A stretch of 64,000 bases of DNA from Lentzea flava (GCF_014648475.1 NZ_BMRE01000003.1:62001-126000), one strand, 5' to 3'; counted from the first letter of the stretch, positions 24,953 to 33,497 are shown. The notes: a model not told the origin generated them from the sequence alone. Numbers and translations: made by a program.

Positions 24953-26179
24953 GTGAACACGACCCGCGCCATGACCGCGCTCGCGCTCGGCGGGTTCGGC
25001 ATCGGTACGACCGAGTTCGCGACGATGGGGCTGCTGCCCCAGATCGCGGAGACCTTCAAGATCCCCGACTACGAGGCCGGCCACGCCATCAGCCTCTACG
25101 CCGCCGGTGTCGTCGTCGGTGCGCCGTTGATCGCGGTGCTCGGCGCCAAGCTTCCGCGCAAGGGGATGCTGATCGGGCTGATGCTCGCGGTGGCGCTGGG
25201 CAACGGGTTGTCGGCCGCGGCTCAGGACAAGACTCTTCTGCTCGTCGCCCGGTTCGTCGCCGGGCTGCCGCACGGCGCGTTCTTCGGCATCGCGGCGGTG
25301 GTGGCGGCAATGCTCGTGGCTCCCGAACGGCGTGGCACGGCCGTTGCGCGCGTGATGGTCGGTCTGACCGTGGCGAACCTTGTCGGCGTGCCCTTGGCGA
25401 CGGCGGCGGGGCAGCAGATCGGCTGGCGCACGGCGTACCTCGCGGTGGCGGTGATCGCGCTGGTCACGGCGGCGGCGATCGCGGCATGGGTGCCGCGAGT
25501 GCCCAAGGTCGAGGGCGCGTCGATGAAGGGCGAGGTGCGCGCGTTCGGGCGGCCGACGGTGTGGTTCGCGATCTTCACCGGCATGATCGGCTTCGGCGGC
25601 ATGTTCGCCGTCTACTCCTACGTCGCGCCGCTGACGACCGAGGTCGCCGGGCTGCCGGCGAGCGCGGTGCCGTGGATGCTCGCGGTATTCGGGCTCGGCA
25701 TGACGCTCGGGGCGACCTTCGGCGGCCGGTTCGTGGACCGGTCCGCGATGGGCTCGGTGTTCGGCGGGCTGGTCGCGGTCTGCCTGATCCTCGTCCTCTT
25801 CGGACTGACGGCGACGGTCCCCGCGTTCATGTTCTTCTTCCTGTTCCTGCTCGGGTTCGTCGTGCAGATCCTGGCCGCCGCGCTGCAGATCCGGCTCATG
25901 GACGCCTCGCCGGACGCGCCGTCGCTCGCCTCCTCGTCGAACCACTCGTCGCTCAACGTCGCCAACGGCGCGGGCGCGTGGCTCGGCGGCCTGGCGATCG
26001 CGGCGGGCTGGGGTTACACCTCCACGGCGTGGGTCGGTGTCGCGCTTTCGCTGGCAGGACTGGCGATCGCACTCGCGTCGGTGGCCTACGAACGGCGTGC
26101 TTTGACGCGCGAGACCACGAACCAGACGATGGCGATGGCGAGCGCGGCCAGCACCGCCGTCGAGACCCAGCCCAGGTAG
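24953..26179 (+). CDS. MFS transporter, paralogue of the preceding gene
   Basis: A 408-residue, twelve-helix exporter that shares the 'FGIGTTEFATMGLLPQI' start, the 'KLPRKGMLIGLM' loop and 'LPHGAFFGIAAVVAA' with its upstream neighbour, so the pair arose by tandem duplication. Starts at GTG 24953 after GGGGGA. The last ~31 residues, after 'YERR', overlap the dedA gene on the other strand for 94 bases and look like antisense-derived extension rather than transporter sequence. The substrate is unknown. Confidence 0.88.
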   Translation: MNTTRAMTALALGGFGIGTTEFATMGLLPQIAETFKIPDYEAGHAISLYAAGVVVGAPLIAVLGAKLPRKGMLIGLMLAVALGNGLSAAAQDKTLLLVARFVAGLPHGAFFGIAAVVAAMLVAPERRGTAVARVMVGLTVANLVGVPLATAAGQQIGWRTAYLAVAVIALVTAAAIAAWVPRVPKVEGASMKGEVRAFGRPTVWFAIFTGMIGFGGMFAVYSYVAPLTTEVAGLPASAVPWMLAVFGLGMTLGATFGGRFVDRSAMGSVFGGLVAVCLILVLFGLTATVPAFMFFFLFLLGFVVQILAAALQIRLMDASPDAPSLASSSNHSSLNVANGAGAWLGGLAIAAGWGYTSTAWVGVALSLAGLAIALASVAYERRALTRETTNQTMAMASAASTAVETQPR

Positions 26180-26679
26180 CGGTCGACCAGCTGGTAGTTC
26201 TCGCCGAGCGCGTAGCCGGTGAGGATCAGCGCGGTGTTCCACCCGAGGCTGCCCGCCGCCGTGTAGAGCGTGAACTTCGCGATCGGCATGCCCGACACCC
26301 CGGCGGGCACGGAGATCAGGCTCCGCACGACCGGCACCATCCGCCCGAAGAACACGGCGGCGTTGCCGTGCCGGTCGAACCACTCGTCGGCTTTGTCCAC
26401 ATCGGACACCTGGACGAACGGCAGCTTCCCCGCGACCCGGCGCAGGCGGTCCAGGCCCAGCCACGCGCCCAGGCCGTACAGCACCAGCGCGCCGACGACA
26501 GAACCCGCCGTGGTCCACAGGATCGCGGCGACGAGCGAGATCCTGCCCTGGCCGGCGGTGAACCCGGCAAGCGGCAGGATCACCTCGCTCGGCACCGGCG
26601 GGAACACGTTCTCCAGCGCCACCGCGAGTCCCGCGCCGGGTGATCCCAGCGCCTCCATCAGCCGAGTGATCCACTCCAT
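26086..26679 (-). CDS. DedA-family membrane protein
   Basis: A 197-residue integral membrane protein. The DedA signature is clear: 'ENVFPPVPSEVILPLAGF' near residue 25-42 and 'FFGRMVPVVRSLISVPAGVSGM' in the middle, with a C-terminal hydrophobic helix and basic end (SRVKARRS). DedA proteins are lipid scramblases/transporters, for example of undecaprenyl phosphate or phosphatidylethanolamine, and affect envelope stability. The ATG at 26679 is selected over an upstream in-frame ATG because it fits the family N-terminus. The 3' end overlaps the MFS gene by 94 bases. Confidence 0.88.
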   Translation of the reverse strand: MEWITRLMEALGSPGAGLAVALENVFPPVPSEVILPLAGFTAGQGRISLVAAILWTTAGSVVGALVLYGLGAWLGLDRLRRVAGKLPFVQVSDVDKADEWFDRHGNAAVFFGRMVPVVRSLISVPAGVSGMPIAKFTLYTAAGSLGWNTALILTGYALGENYQLVDRYLGWVSTAVLAALAIAIVWFVVSRVKARRS

Positions 26680-26861
26680 GGTCGTCGAATTACCCGTTTT
26701 GCCCGGCCTTCCAACCGACAGGGTCCGGCCAGCGCTCAAGCTCCGATGAATCATGTCAAATTCTGGCATTACGCGTGACTTTCGTTGACACGACGCGTCG
26801 AGACCTCCTACCTTCGTGGTGTTCCCCTGTCGTACGCCGCCAGGAAGGACGCATCGAAACG

Positions 26862-27647
26862 ATGGAATCGCGCATCACCCGCAGGGCAGCCCTCACCGCG
26901 GCCGCCCTGATGCTCGTCACGATCCACCCCGCGTCGGCCCTCGCCCCCGCGTGGCACCCCAACCCCGCGACCGACGGCCTCAAGGCGTTCGAGGGCATCG
27001 AGGTCGACCGCGGCAACAAGTTCCCCGAGCGCAGGGGCAAGTACATCGTCGTCGAGGGCGACCACTACCGGTTCAACATCTGGAAGAACGACCGCGACAC
27101 CACCGGTGGTGGCGACCGTCAGCGCACCGAGTCCAAGGGCATGGTCGCCAACGGCAGCGCCCTCAAGATGAAGAACGGCGAGACGTGGGTCATCTCCTAC
27201 GAGATGTACATGCCGTCGTCGCTGCACGGCACAAGCAAGTTCACGCACATCTTCCAGACCAAGACACCGTCCACCAACGGCGGCCCGTGGACGACCCTGT
27301 CGTTGAGCCGCAGCGGTAGCACCGAAACCATCCGGGCGCGCGCGTTCAGCACGTCCGGTGCACCGGACATCGCCTCCACGAACCTGGCCCCGCTGCGCGA
27401 CAAGTGGGTCACCGTCGAGTGGACGATCACGCCGGGCTCGAGCGGCACCGTCGGCTTCGTGCTGCGCAACGGCACGGGGGCGAACGCGCCGATCGCGGTG
27501 CAGGGCAAGCGTTCCGGCGTGCGGATCCCGGACGAGGGCGACTACGTGCGCCCGAAGTGGGGCATCTACCGCTCGGTCGAGAGCGCCTCGTCCGACATCC
27601 TCGACACCTACATCAACTTCCGGAACTACACGGCCACCAAGAAGTGA
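26862..27647 (+). CDS. exported polysaccharide lyase-like jellyroll protein
   Basis: A 261-residue exported protein. The N-terminus 'SRITRRAALTAAALML' has the twin arginine and hydrophobic run of a Tat signal. The mature part is a beta-jellyroll with 'YRFNIWKNDRD', 'RQRTESKG' and 'WVISYEMYMPSSLHG', then 'FTHIFQTKT' and 'WGIYRS', a pattern of the heparin-lyase-I/glucuronan-lyase-like family. Cleavage of an acidic polysaccharide is therefore likely, but the exact polymer is unknown. AAGGA lies 13 bases before the ATG, rather far. It is not in an evident operon. Confidence 0.65.
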   Translation: MESRITRRAALTAAALMLVTIHPASALAPAWHPNPATDGLKAFEGIEVDRGNKFPERRGKYIVVEGDHYRFNIWKNDRDTTGGGDRQRTESKGMVANGSALKMKNGETWVISYEMYMPSSLHGTSKFTHIFQTKTPSTNGGPWTTLSLSRSGSTETIRARAFSTSGAPDIASTNLAPLRDKWVTVEWTITPGSSGTVGFVLRNGTGANAPIAVQGKRSGVRIPDEGDYVRPKWGIYRSVESASSDILDTYINFRNYTATKK

Positions 27648-27719
27648 GGTGAGGGCCGGGTGGCCCGCTGATCGCGATGAGGTCTACCGTTGACTGCCTT
27701 CACTTCACGGAGGTCGACG

Positions 27720-29072
27720 GTGCGAGGCGCGATCGCGGCGGGTCACCCGCTCACCGCACAGGCGGGCGCGGCGATGCTGCGCGCCGGAGGGAACGCCGTC
27801 GACGCGGCCGTTGCCGCGATGCTGACGTCGTGCGTCACCGAGCCGTTGCTGACGGGCCTCGGCGCGGCCGGGTACATGCTCATCGCCCCGGCCGGGGAAC
27901 CCCCTGTGCTGCTGGACTTCTCGGCGGAGGCACCCGGTCGCGCGGCGTCGGGCGCGCGGGCTCCGCTCGACCCCATCACCGTCCACTTCGGTGACGCCGA
28001 GCAGGAGTTCCACGTCGGACCGTCGTCGGTCGCCGCCTACGGGATGCCCGCCGGTGCCGCGAAGGCCGCCGCGTACGGCCGTGCGCCGCTCGACGAACTC
28101 GTGGCCATCGCGGCGAAACACGCCCGCGAAGGCCACCGCGTCAACCGGTTCCAGGCCTACGTCACCTCACTGCTGCTGCCGCTCGCCCGCAGCGCGGGCC
28201 TCACCGCGTTCGAGGAGGGCGAGCTCCTCGTCCAGCCCGAGCTCGCCGAGGCCCTCGACCGGCTCGGCAGGGACGGCGCGGCCCCGTTCTACACCGGCGA
28301 CGTCGCGGCCGCGATCGCCGACACGATCACGGCGGCCGGCGGCGACCTCGGCCGCGCGGACCTCGCCGCCTACGACGTCATCCCGCGCGAACCGCTGCAC
28401 GCGCGCCACCGCGGCCGTGACGTCCACACGAACCCGCCGCCGGCGGCGGGCGGCACGCTGCTCACGCAGATGCTGGAGGCGTTGCCGGACAACCCGTCGC
28501 AACGAGACCTGATCCGCGCGATGGCCGCCCCGAAGACGCACCTGAACCGCCTCGGCTCCACCACGCACATCTCCGTGCTCGACGCCGACGGCACCGCCTG
28601 CTCGGTCACGACGACCAACGGCGCGGGCTCCGGCATCTCGATCGCGGGTGTGCACCTGAACAACATGATGGGCGAGGAGGACCTCTCGCCCGACGGCTTC
28701 TTCAGCCACGCCCCCGGCGACCGGCTGCCGTCAATGATGTCCCCGACCGTCGTGACCAACGACGGCGGCGCCGAGCTCGTGCTCGGCAGCGCGGGCTCCA
28801 GCCGGATCTGCGGCGCGGTCCTGCAGGTGCTCGTGAACGTCCTCGACCGCGGCATGCCCGCCCAGGACGCCGTCGACGCGCCCCGGATGCACCTCGGGGG
28901 AGACCACCTCCACGTCGAACCGGGAATTCGACCGGAAAGTGAAATGCCGGTGACGTATTTCCGCGCGCCGAGCATGTTCTTCGGCGGCTGTCAGGTCGTC
29001 GAGATGACGGGATCGGGCCTGCTCAGGGGTGGCGGGGATCACCGCAGGGGCGGCGCGGCCGTCATCGTGTGA
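27720..29072 (+). CDS. gamma-glutamyltransferase-like Ntn hydrolase
   Basis: A 450-residue self-cleaving Ntn hydrolase related to gamma-glutamyltranspeptidase. The autocatalytic threonine is T281 in 'GSTTHISVLD', the usual start of the small subunit. 'GNAVDAAVAAML' in the large subunit and 'NNMMGEEDL' and 'LPSMMSPT' in the small one are conserved. GTG 27720 follows GGAGG, which decides it over a TTG upstream. The chain is shorter than classical GGT, has no signal peptide, and the Arg of 'F-R-E-x-A-P' is absent (FSAEAP), so its substrate may differ. Confidence 0.78.
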   Translation: MRGAIAAGHPLTAQAGAAMLRAGGNAVDAAVAAMLTSCVTEPLLTGLGAAGYMLIAPAGEPPVLLDFSAEAPGRAASGARAPLDPITVHFGDAEQEFHVGPSSVAAYGMPAGAAKAAAYGRAPLDELVAIAAKHAREGHRVNRFQAYVTSLLLPLARSAGLTAFEEGELLVQPELAEALDRLGRDGAAPFYTGDVAAAIADTITAAGGDLGRADLAAYDVIPREPLHARHRGRDVHTNPPPAAGGTLLTQMLEALPDNPSQRDLIRAMAAPKTHLNRLGSTTHISVLDADGTACSVTTTNGAGSGISIAGVHLNNMMGEEDLSPDGFFSHAPGDRLPSMMSPTVVTNDGGAELVLGSAGSSRICGAVLQVLVNVLDRGMPAQDAVDAPRMHLGGDHLHVEPGIRPESEMPVTYFRAPSMFFGGCQVVEMTGSGLLRGGGDHRRGGAAVIV

Positions 29073-29133
29073 GACATTGCCCGCATAATGAGAAATCCAG
29101 TTTCCTGATTAACGAGTCAACCCGCACGATGGC

Positions 29134-30315
29134 GTGGTGACGGCACTACGCGAGAGAACATCCTCGCCGCTCCTTTCCCGCACGTTCCTCCAACTCTCCG
29201 TCATCAGCGTCGTGTCCGGCGTTTCGATGGCGTTCGCGATGCCGTTCCACTCGCTGTTCCTGACCGCCGAGGTCAAGGTGACGCCGGTGCAGCTGAGCGC
29301 GTTCCTGATCGCGAGCCCGCTCGCGTCCGTGGTCGTCAGCACGATCATGGGCAAGCTGTCGGACGGCCGGGTGCAGCGCCGCTACCTGCTCGCCGCGGGC
29401 GGTGTCGCCGGCGCGATCGGCTACGGCCTGTTCGCCGTGCTGCGCGACTACTGGCTCCTGCTCGGCACGGCCGTGGTCTTCGTGGCGATGACGTCGTCGT
29501 TGCTCCCGCAGATCTTCGCCTACGGGCGCGCGGCGTCGCGGGGCCCGTCGATGATGGTCAGCGTCCTGCGCACGCTGCTGTCCGTCGCGTGGGTGGCGGG
29601 TCCGCCGCTGGCCGCGCTGATGGTCGCCAAGACCGGGTGGGTCGGCCTCTTCACCGCCACGGCACTGCTGCAGCTCGGCGTCGCGGTGCTCGCCCTGACG
29701 CTCCCGGTTCCCGCGGCGGAACCGGAGAAGCCGGTCGAGGAGGAGGCAGCGGGTCCGACCCGCGGCGGGATGGCGGTCGTCGCCGCCGCGTTCGTGTTCC
29801 TGCAGGGTTCGGTCGGGCTCGCGGTCGGCGGCCTGCCGCTGTTCGTCACGACCGAACTGCACGGCACGGCGGGTGACGCCGGGCTCGCGATGGGGCTGTG
29901 CGCGGCGCTGGAGATCCCGATGATCCTTTGGTTCGGGTCGCTGGCGAACCGCGTGTCCCAGCACAAGCTCGTCGTCACGGGCGCGGTGATCGGCTTGAGC
30001 TATCACGGCCTGATGCTGCTGACCGACTCCGTCTGGCAGGTGCTGGCCGCGCAGCTGCTGCACGCCACCGTCATCTCGCTCGTGATGGGTGTGGGCATCA
30101 CCTACTTCCAGAGCCTCGACCCCGGCCGTCCCGGTCACGCCTCGACGATGTTCACCAACACCCAGATCGTTGGCGGCATGATCGCGGGCGCGCTGACCGG
30201 TCTCGCCGCGCAGCTGGGCTTCCGCTGGATCTACGGGTTCAGCCTCTCGATGGTCGCGCTCGGGCTGACCCTGCTGGTCGTGGCGGGCAGGGTCACTGAA
30301 TCGTCGAGGCGGTGA
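29134..30315 (+). CDS. MFS sugar-efflux transporter (SetA/SotA-like)
   Basis: A 393-residue twelve-helix permease. The first helices 'MAFAMPFHSLFLTAEVKVTPVQL' and the loop 'GKLSDGRVQRRYLLAAG' match the sugar efflux transporter branch, proteins that export sugars or sugar analogues to relieve sugar stress. The frame starts at GTG 29134 or GTG 29137; no strong ribosome site is seen. It is independent of the two earlier MFS genes and its stop overlaps the oppositely oriented lipoprotein gene by 23 bases. Confidence 0.8.
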   Translation: MVTALRERTSSPLLSRTFLQLSVISVVSGVSMAFAMPFHSLFLTAEVKVTPVQLSAFLIASPLASVVVSTIMGKLSDGRVQRRYLLAAGGVAGAIGYGLFAVLRDYWLLLGTAVVFVAMTSSLLPQIFAYGRAASRGPSMMVSVLRTLLSVAWVAGPPLAALMVAKTGWVGLFTATALLQLGVAVLALTLPVPAAEPEKPVEEEAAGPTRGGMAVVAAAFVFLQGSVGLAVGGLPLFVTTELHGTAGDAGLAMGLCAALEIPMILWFGSLANRVSQHKLVVTGAVIGLSYHGLMLLTDSVWQVLAAQLLHATVISLVMGVGITYFQSLDPGRPGHASTMFTNTQIVGGMIAGALTGLAAQLGFRWIYGFSLSMVALGLTLLVVAGRVTESSRR

Positions 30316-31399
30316 CCTTCGGCTTCTCCCCGGCGCCGAGGTAGAAGATCCCCTTGATCGTCTCGAAGCCGTCACTCGGGTTGCGGCGCAACGTGGAGCC
30401 CTCCACCGACATCGAGCCCGACTTGTCGTTGCTGACGAAGAACACCGCGCCACCGCCCTCGTTGGCGTGGTTGTCCTCGATCAGCGACCCCGCGATCCGC
30501 AGCGTGAACGTGTTGCCGTCGTTGTAGATCGCGCCACCGCTGCCGCCGCCCGGCGTGCCTCCGCGCGCCGGGTTGGCGCCGCGGCCGATGGCTTTGTTGC
30601 CCTTCATCAGGCTGTTGAGCACCACCCACGACGCGCCGATGCTGCTCAGCGCACCGCCGTTGGAGCACACGCCGCCCTCGAACGTGCTGCTGGTGACGTA
30701 GACCGGCACCTTGTCGGCCCAGTCCGTCACGCGGATCGCGGCACCGCCTAGATCGGGACCGTTGGCATCGCATTTGTTGTTGGCGAATCGGGAGTTCACG
30801 ACCTTGAGCTGACCGCCGCGCACCATGATCGCGCCGCCGCCCCCGCCGTCGGCCGTGTCGCCGGTCGAGTTGCCGTCGGCGAGGGTGATGTTCTGGACCA
30901 CCAGCCTCGGCCCGTTCTGGTCGATGACCCGGCGCTGTCCCTGGCCGCTCAAGGTGATCCGGCCGCCGCCGTCGAGGACGGTTCTCGCGCGGACCTTCGC
31001 GGTGGCGGCCAGGGGAATGGTGTGCGGGTTCGGCCCGCAGTTGAACGTGATGACCCCGCCGGCGGCGACCGCGTCGACCACGGCCTGCGAGGTGCAGCTC
31101 GCCGGCGTGCCGGTGCCGATCACGCGGGTGGGTCTGGAGGTGTCCTCGGCGGCGGCTTCTGCTGGTACGGCGGCGGAACCGCTGGGATTGCCGAACTTCG
31201 CGGGAGGCGGTGGAGGAGGGGGAGCGGGCGTGGGAGGGGCGGCGCTGCTGCTGCTCGGGGGTGGCGTCGTCGTCACGACCGTGACGGTCTGCGGAGACGA
31301 CGCCGGGGGTAATGGTGCGGCGACCGGGTTGCCCGGGATCGCCGTGCCGCAGCCCGCCACGAGGACGGCCAGCAGGACGACCACCTGTCTACCTGACAT
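30293..31399 (-). CDS. surface lipoprotein with right-handed beta-helix domain
   Basis: A 368-residue exported lipoprotein. 'LVAGCG' at residues ~13-18 is a lipobox, so the mature N-terminal cysteine is lipidated. A Thr/Pro/Ser-rich spacer with a run of seven prolines follows. From residue ~95 the repeats ('VVQNITLADGNSTG', 'LKVVNSRFANNKCD', 'VYVTSSTFEGGVCS', 'LRIAGSLIEDNHANEGGG', 'SMSVEGSTLRRNPSD') are turns of a parallel beta-helix as in polymorphic-outer-membrane/pectate-lyase-like proteins. It may bind or cleave polysaccharide; no catalytic site is evident. The ATG at 31399 is set by the lipoprotein signal. Confidence 0.75.
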   Translation of the reverse strand: MSGRQVVVLLAVLVAGCGTAIPGNPVAAPLPPASSPQTVTVVTTTPPPSSSSAAPPTPAPPPPPPPAKFGNPSGSAAVPAEAAAEDTSRPTRVIGTGTPASCTSQAVVDAVAAGGVITFNCGPNPHTIPLAATAKVRARTVLDGGGRITLSGQGQRRVIDQNGPRLVVQNITLADGNSTGDTADGGGGGAIMVRGGQLKVVNSRFANNKCDANGPDLGGAAIRVTDWADKVPVYVTSSTFEGGVCSNGGALSSIGASWVVLNSLMKGNKAIGRGANPARGGTPGGGSGGAIYNDGNTFTLRIAGSLIEDNHANEGGGAVFFVSNDKSGSMSVEGSTLRRNPSDGFETIKGIFYLGAGEKPKVTASTIQ

Positions 31400-31444
31400 G
31401 GCGGGCACCCTAACCCGTGTCGCGCTGACCACGTCACCCCAACG

Positions 31445-31493
31445 GTTGAGTCCAACCGGCTCAGGTTCGGGAACAATCTCCGGCTCAACTTCG
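31445..31493 (+). promoter_or_regulatory. HAIR-like element before hsp20
   Basis: GTTGAGT (31445-31451), seven bases, then GCTCAGG (31459-31465) approximates the HspR-binding HAIR consensus CTTGAGT-N7-ACTCAAG. The right half recurs as CCGGCTCA-x2-TTCG at 31456-31469 and 31480-31493. The sites lie 48-96 bases before the hsp20 ATG. Confidence 0.5.
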
Positions 31494-31540
31494 TCGTTCA
31501 GGGTGAGTGTTGGTTGTGACTCTCCTTGGAGGTGAAAGTC

Positions 31541-31996
31541 ATGGCACTGCCTGCTGTGCGATCGTCGGCTCCGCTGGGCCGCTGGGACCCGTTCCGCGAG
31601 TTCGAGGACCTGTACGGTCAGCTGGGCAGGTGGATGGAGTCCGTCGCCGGAACCGTCGGTGAGAGCGTGCGCGCCTGGGCCCCGCTGGCCGACGTGACCG
31701 AGACCGGCGACGCCTACCTGGTGGAGGTCGAGCTGCCGGGCGTCAAGCGCGACGACATCGCGGTCGACCTGGCCGGTACCGAGCTGTCGATCAGCGGTGA
31801 GGTCAGGGAGAAGGAACGGCAGGGGCTGTTCCGCCACCGCACCCGGCGCGTCGGGCAGTTCTCCTACCGGGTGACGCTGCCGCAGGACGTCGACGCCGAC
31901 AAGATCCAGGCCGATCTCGCCGACGGCGTGCTGACCGTCCGCGTGCCCAAGACCGAGGCGGCCAAGCCGCGCCGCATCGCCATCAACGGCAAGTGA
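31541..31996 (+). CDS. small heat shock protein (Hsp20/alpha-crystallin)
   Basis: A 151-residue ATP-independent chaperone that binds unfolding proteins. The alpha-crystallin domain spans residues ~45-140: 'ADVTETGDAYLVEVELPGVKRDDI', 'TELSISGEV', and 'FSYRVTLPQDVDADKIQADLADGVLTVRVPK' with the G-V-L-T-V signature. The N-terminal 'PFREFEDLYGQLGRW' is typical. ATG 31541 is preceded by GGAGGT. A HAIR-like element upstream and a MerR/HspR-like gene 1.1 kb downstream suggest heat-inducible repression control. Confidence 0.92.
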   Translation: MALPAVRSSAPLGRWDPFREFEDLYGQLGRWMESVAGTVGESVRAWAPLADVTETGDAYLVEVELPGVKRDDIAVDLAGTELSISGEVREKERQGLFRHRTRRVGQFSYRVTLPQDVDADKIQADLADGVLTVRVPKTEAAKPRRIAINGK

Positions 31997-32064
31997 CACC
32001 CCGTCGCCGCCGATCACGGTCCACCCGGATCGCGGTCGGCGGCGCTGTCGTACCCGGAAGGAGC

Positions 32065-32970
32065 ATGGGGGAAGTGGAGTTGTTGCCGCTGCGAACCGAC
32101 TTCGACGTGCGCTGGCGCGGCTACGACCACGAACAGGTTCAGCACTACGTGCACGCGGTGGAAGGTGAGCTGGAGGTGCTCACCGCCGACCGGGACGCGG
32201 CCCTCGCCCGCGCGGAGTCGCTCTCCCGGCAGCTGGAGGCCGCCCGCGCGGAGAACGCCGAGCTGCGGGCCCGTGTCGACCGGATCTGCCGCACCCCGAT
32301 CGATCCCGGCGCGCTCACCGAACGGCTGCGGCGCATGGTCGAACTCGCCCACGCCGAAGCCGAGGAGATCACCGCACGCGCCAGGACCGCCGCCGAGCAG
32401 GACTGGGCGAACGCGCACCGAGCCGCCGACCGGCTGCGCGGGCGCGCCGAGCACCTCGTGGCCGAGCTCGACCGGCGGCGCGCGGACGCGGAGGCCGAGC
32501 ACCGCGAGCTGATGGACCGCGCCCACGCCCAGGTCGAGACGATGACCCGGCAGGCAGAACGCCGCCGTCGCGAACTCGACGACCAGGCCGCGCAGCTCCG
32601 CAGGCAGATCGAGGCGGACTTCGACCAGGCCATGGCACAACGCCGCGCAGAAGCGATGCGCGCACTGGCCGACGAGCAGCGCTCCGCCAAGGCGCGTGCG
32701 GACCAGATCGTCCGCGAGGCCACCGAGCACGCGCACCGCATCGTCGCCGAGGCCGAGCAGCGCGTGGAACTCCTGCGCCGCCACCGGGAGCACGTCGCAG
32801 AGGAACTCCGTGCCGCACAAGCACTTCTGGGCGACATCGAGCCCCTGCTGGGGCCGCTGCCGGAGGAAGGCGTGGTGACGATGGACGTGATCCACCAGGA
32901 TCAGCGGCCCGCCCGCGAAGCTGGGGTTGGTGTGGGGGTTCTTGCGTCGGTTGGTGGCGCGGCTGGGTGA
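32065..32970 (+). CDS. DivIVA-like coiled-coil protein
   Basis: A 301-residue protein. Residues ~8-35 ('LRTDFDVRWRGYDHEQVQHYVHAVE') match the membrane-binding N-terminus of DivIVA-type proteins (R-G-Y-D-x-x-Q-V). About 230 residues of Ala/Glu/Arg-rich coiled coil follow, as in polar-growth scaffold proteins. AAGGAG is very close to ATG 32065; GTG 32074 with better spacing is an alternative. The last ~10 codons are read from a decayed antisense copy of the MerR gene end, so the natural C-terminus may have been replaced. It may form filaments or link stress response to the envelope. Confidence 0.7.
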   Translation: MGEVELLPLRTDFDVRWRGYDHEQVQHYVHAVEGELEVLTADRDAALARAESLSRQLEAARAENAELRARVDRICRTPIDPGALTERLRRMVELAHAEAEEITARARTAAEQDWANAHRAADRLRGRAEHLVAELDRRRADAEAEHRELMDRAHAQVETMTRQAERRRRELDDQAAQLRRQIEADFDQAMAQRRAEAMRALADEQRSAKARADQIVREATEHAHRIVAEAEQRVELLRRHREHVAEELRAAQALLGDIEPLLGPLPEEGVVTMDVIHQDQRPAREAGVGVGVLASVGGAAG

Positions 32971-33064
32971 TCTGGTTGTGGTCGTGGGGGCGTGTGGCCG
33001 TGGTCGGACCTGGTCGGCGCCCCACCCGCCCGGCTGGTGTCGTGGCGGCCAGCCCGATGATGCG
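32942..33064. repeat. decayed partial duplication of the MerR 3' end
   Basis: Bases 32942-32981 match 33091-33130 (inside the MerR gene) at 32 of 40 positions, and 33050-33064 repeats 33151-33165 exactly (15 bases). Order and orientation are the same, but the copy has 68 bases between the two blocks where the gene has 20. It is therefore an old tandem duplication with an insertion, no longer coding for a regulator. Confidence 0.75.
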
Positions 33065-33075
33065 CGGGCCTGGCG

Positions 33076-33393
33076 TCAGTGCGCGGGCCCTTGCCCCAGT
33101 TGGCGGCGCAGTTCGGTGATCTGGTCGTGGGCCGCAGCGAGTTCGTCCTCCAGCCCGATGATGCGGGCGGTCGCGGCGAGCGTGTGGCCCTCGTCGAACA
33201 GGACCCGGATCCGGCCGGCCAGTTCGAGCTGGCGGCGGCTGTAGCGGCGGTGTCCGCCGTCGGAGCGGTGCGGGCGCAGCAGGTCGGCGGTGTCCAGGCT
33301 GCGCAGGAACGCCTGCTGCACACCGAGCAGTTCCGCCGCCTGCCCGGTGGTGTACGCGGGATAGTCCGCGTCGTCGAGGTCGTCGAGGGGCAC
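33076..33393 (-). CDS. MerR-family regulator, HspR-like
   Basis: A 105-residue regulator. The winged helix is 'YTTGQAAELLGVQQAFLRSLDTADLLRPHRSDGGHRRYSRRQLE', in which 'G-G-H-R-R-Y-S' is the MerR wing. 'LFDEGHTLAATARIIGLEDEL' and a short coiled coil make the dimer helix. No effector domain or metal-binding cysteines exist, as in HspR-type stress repressors. It starts at GTG 33393. The inverted repeat 33409-33424 just upstream is a likely own operator that also covers the opposite promoter, and hsp20 lies 1.1 kb away. Confidence 0.82.
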   Translation of the reverse strand: MPLDDLDDADYPAYTTGQAAELLGVQQAFLRSLDTADLLRPHRSDGGHRRYSRRQLELAGRIRVLFDEGHTLAATARIIGLEDELAAAHDQITELRRQLGQGPAH

Positions 33394-33408
33394 GGCTGAA
33401 GGCTATCT

Positions 33409-33424
33409 TCAAGCACTTGCTTGA
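33409..33424. promoter_or_regulatory. candidate MerR/HspR operator
   Basis: TCAAGCA-CT-TGCTTGA is a perfect palindrome with a two-base centre, between the divergent MerR gene and the small-gene row. It overlaps the -35 box (33421-33426) of the rightward promoter and contains the CTTGA half also present in HAIR elements. Confidence 0.6.
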
Positions 33425-33449
33425 CACAATCTGCAGTGCGCGCTATAAG
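33421..33449 (+). promoter_or_regulatory. near-consensus promoter of the small stress-gene row
   Basis: TTGACA (33421-33426), a 17-base spacer, then TATAAG (33444-33449). This is the best housekeeping-type promoter I found in the window. Transcription would start near 33456, some 40 bases before the ATG at 33498. Confidence 0.75.
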
Positions 33450-33497
33450 AAAAGTGTCGGTCAGTGACCAGGTGAGAGTTGCCCGGGAGTGATCGAG

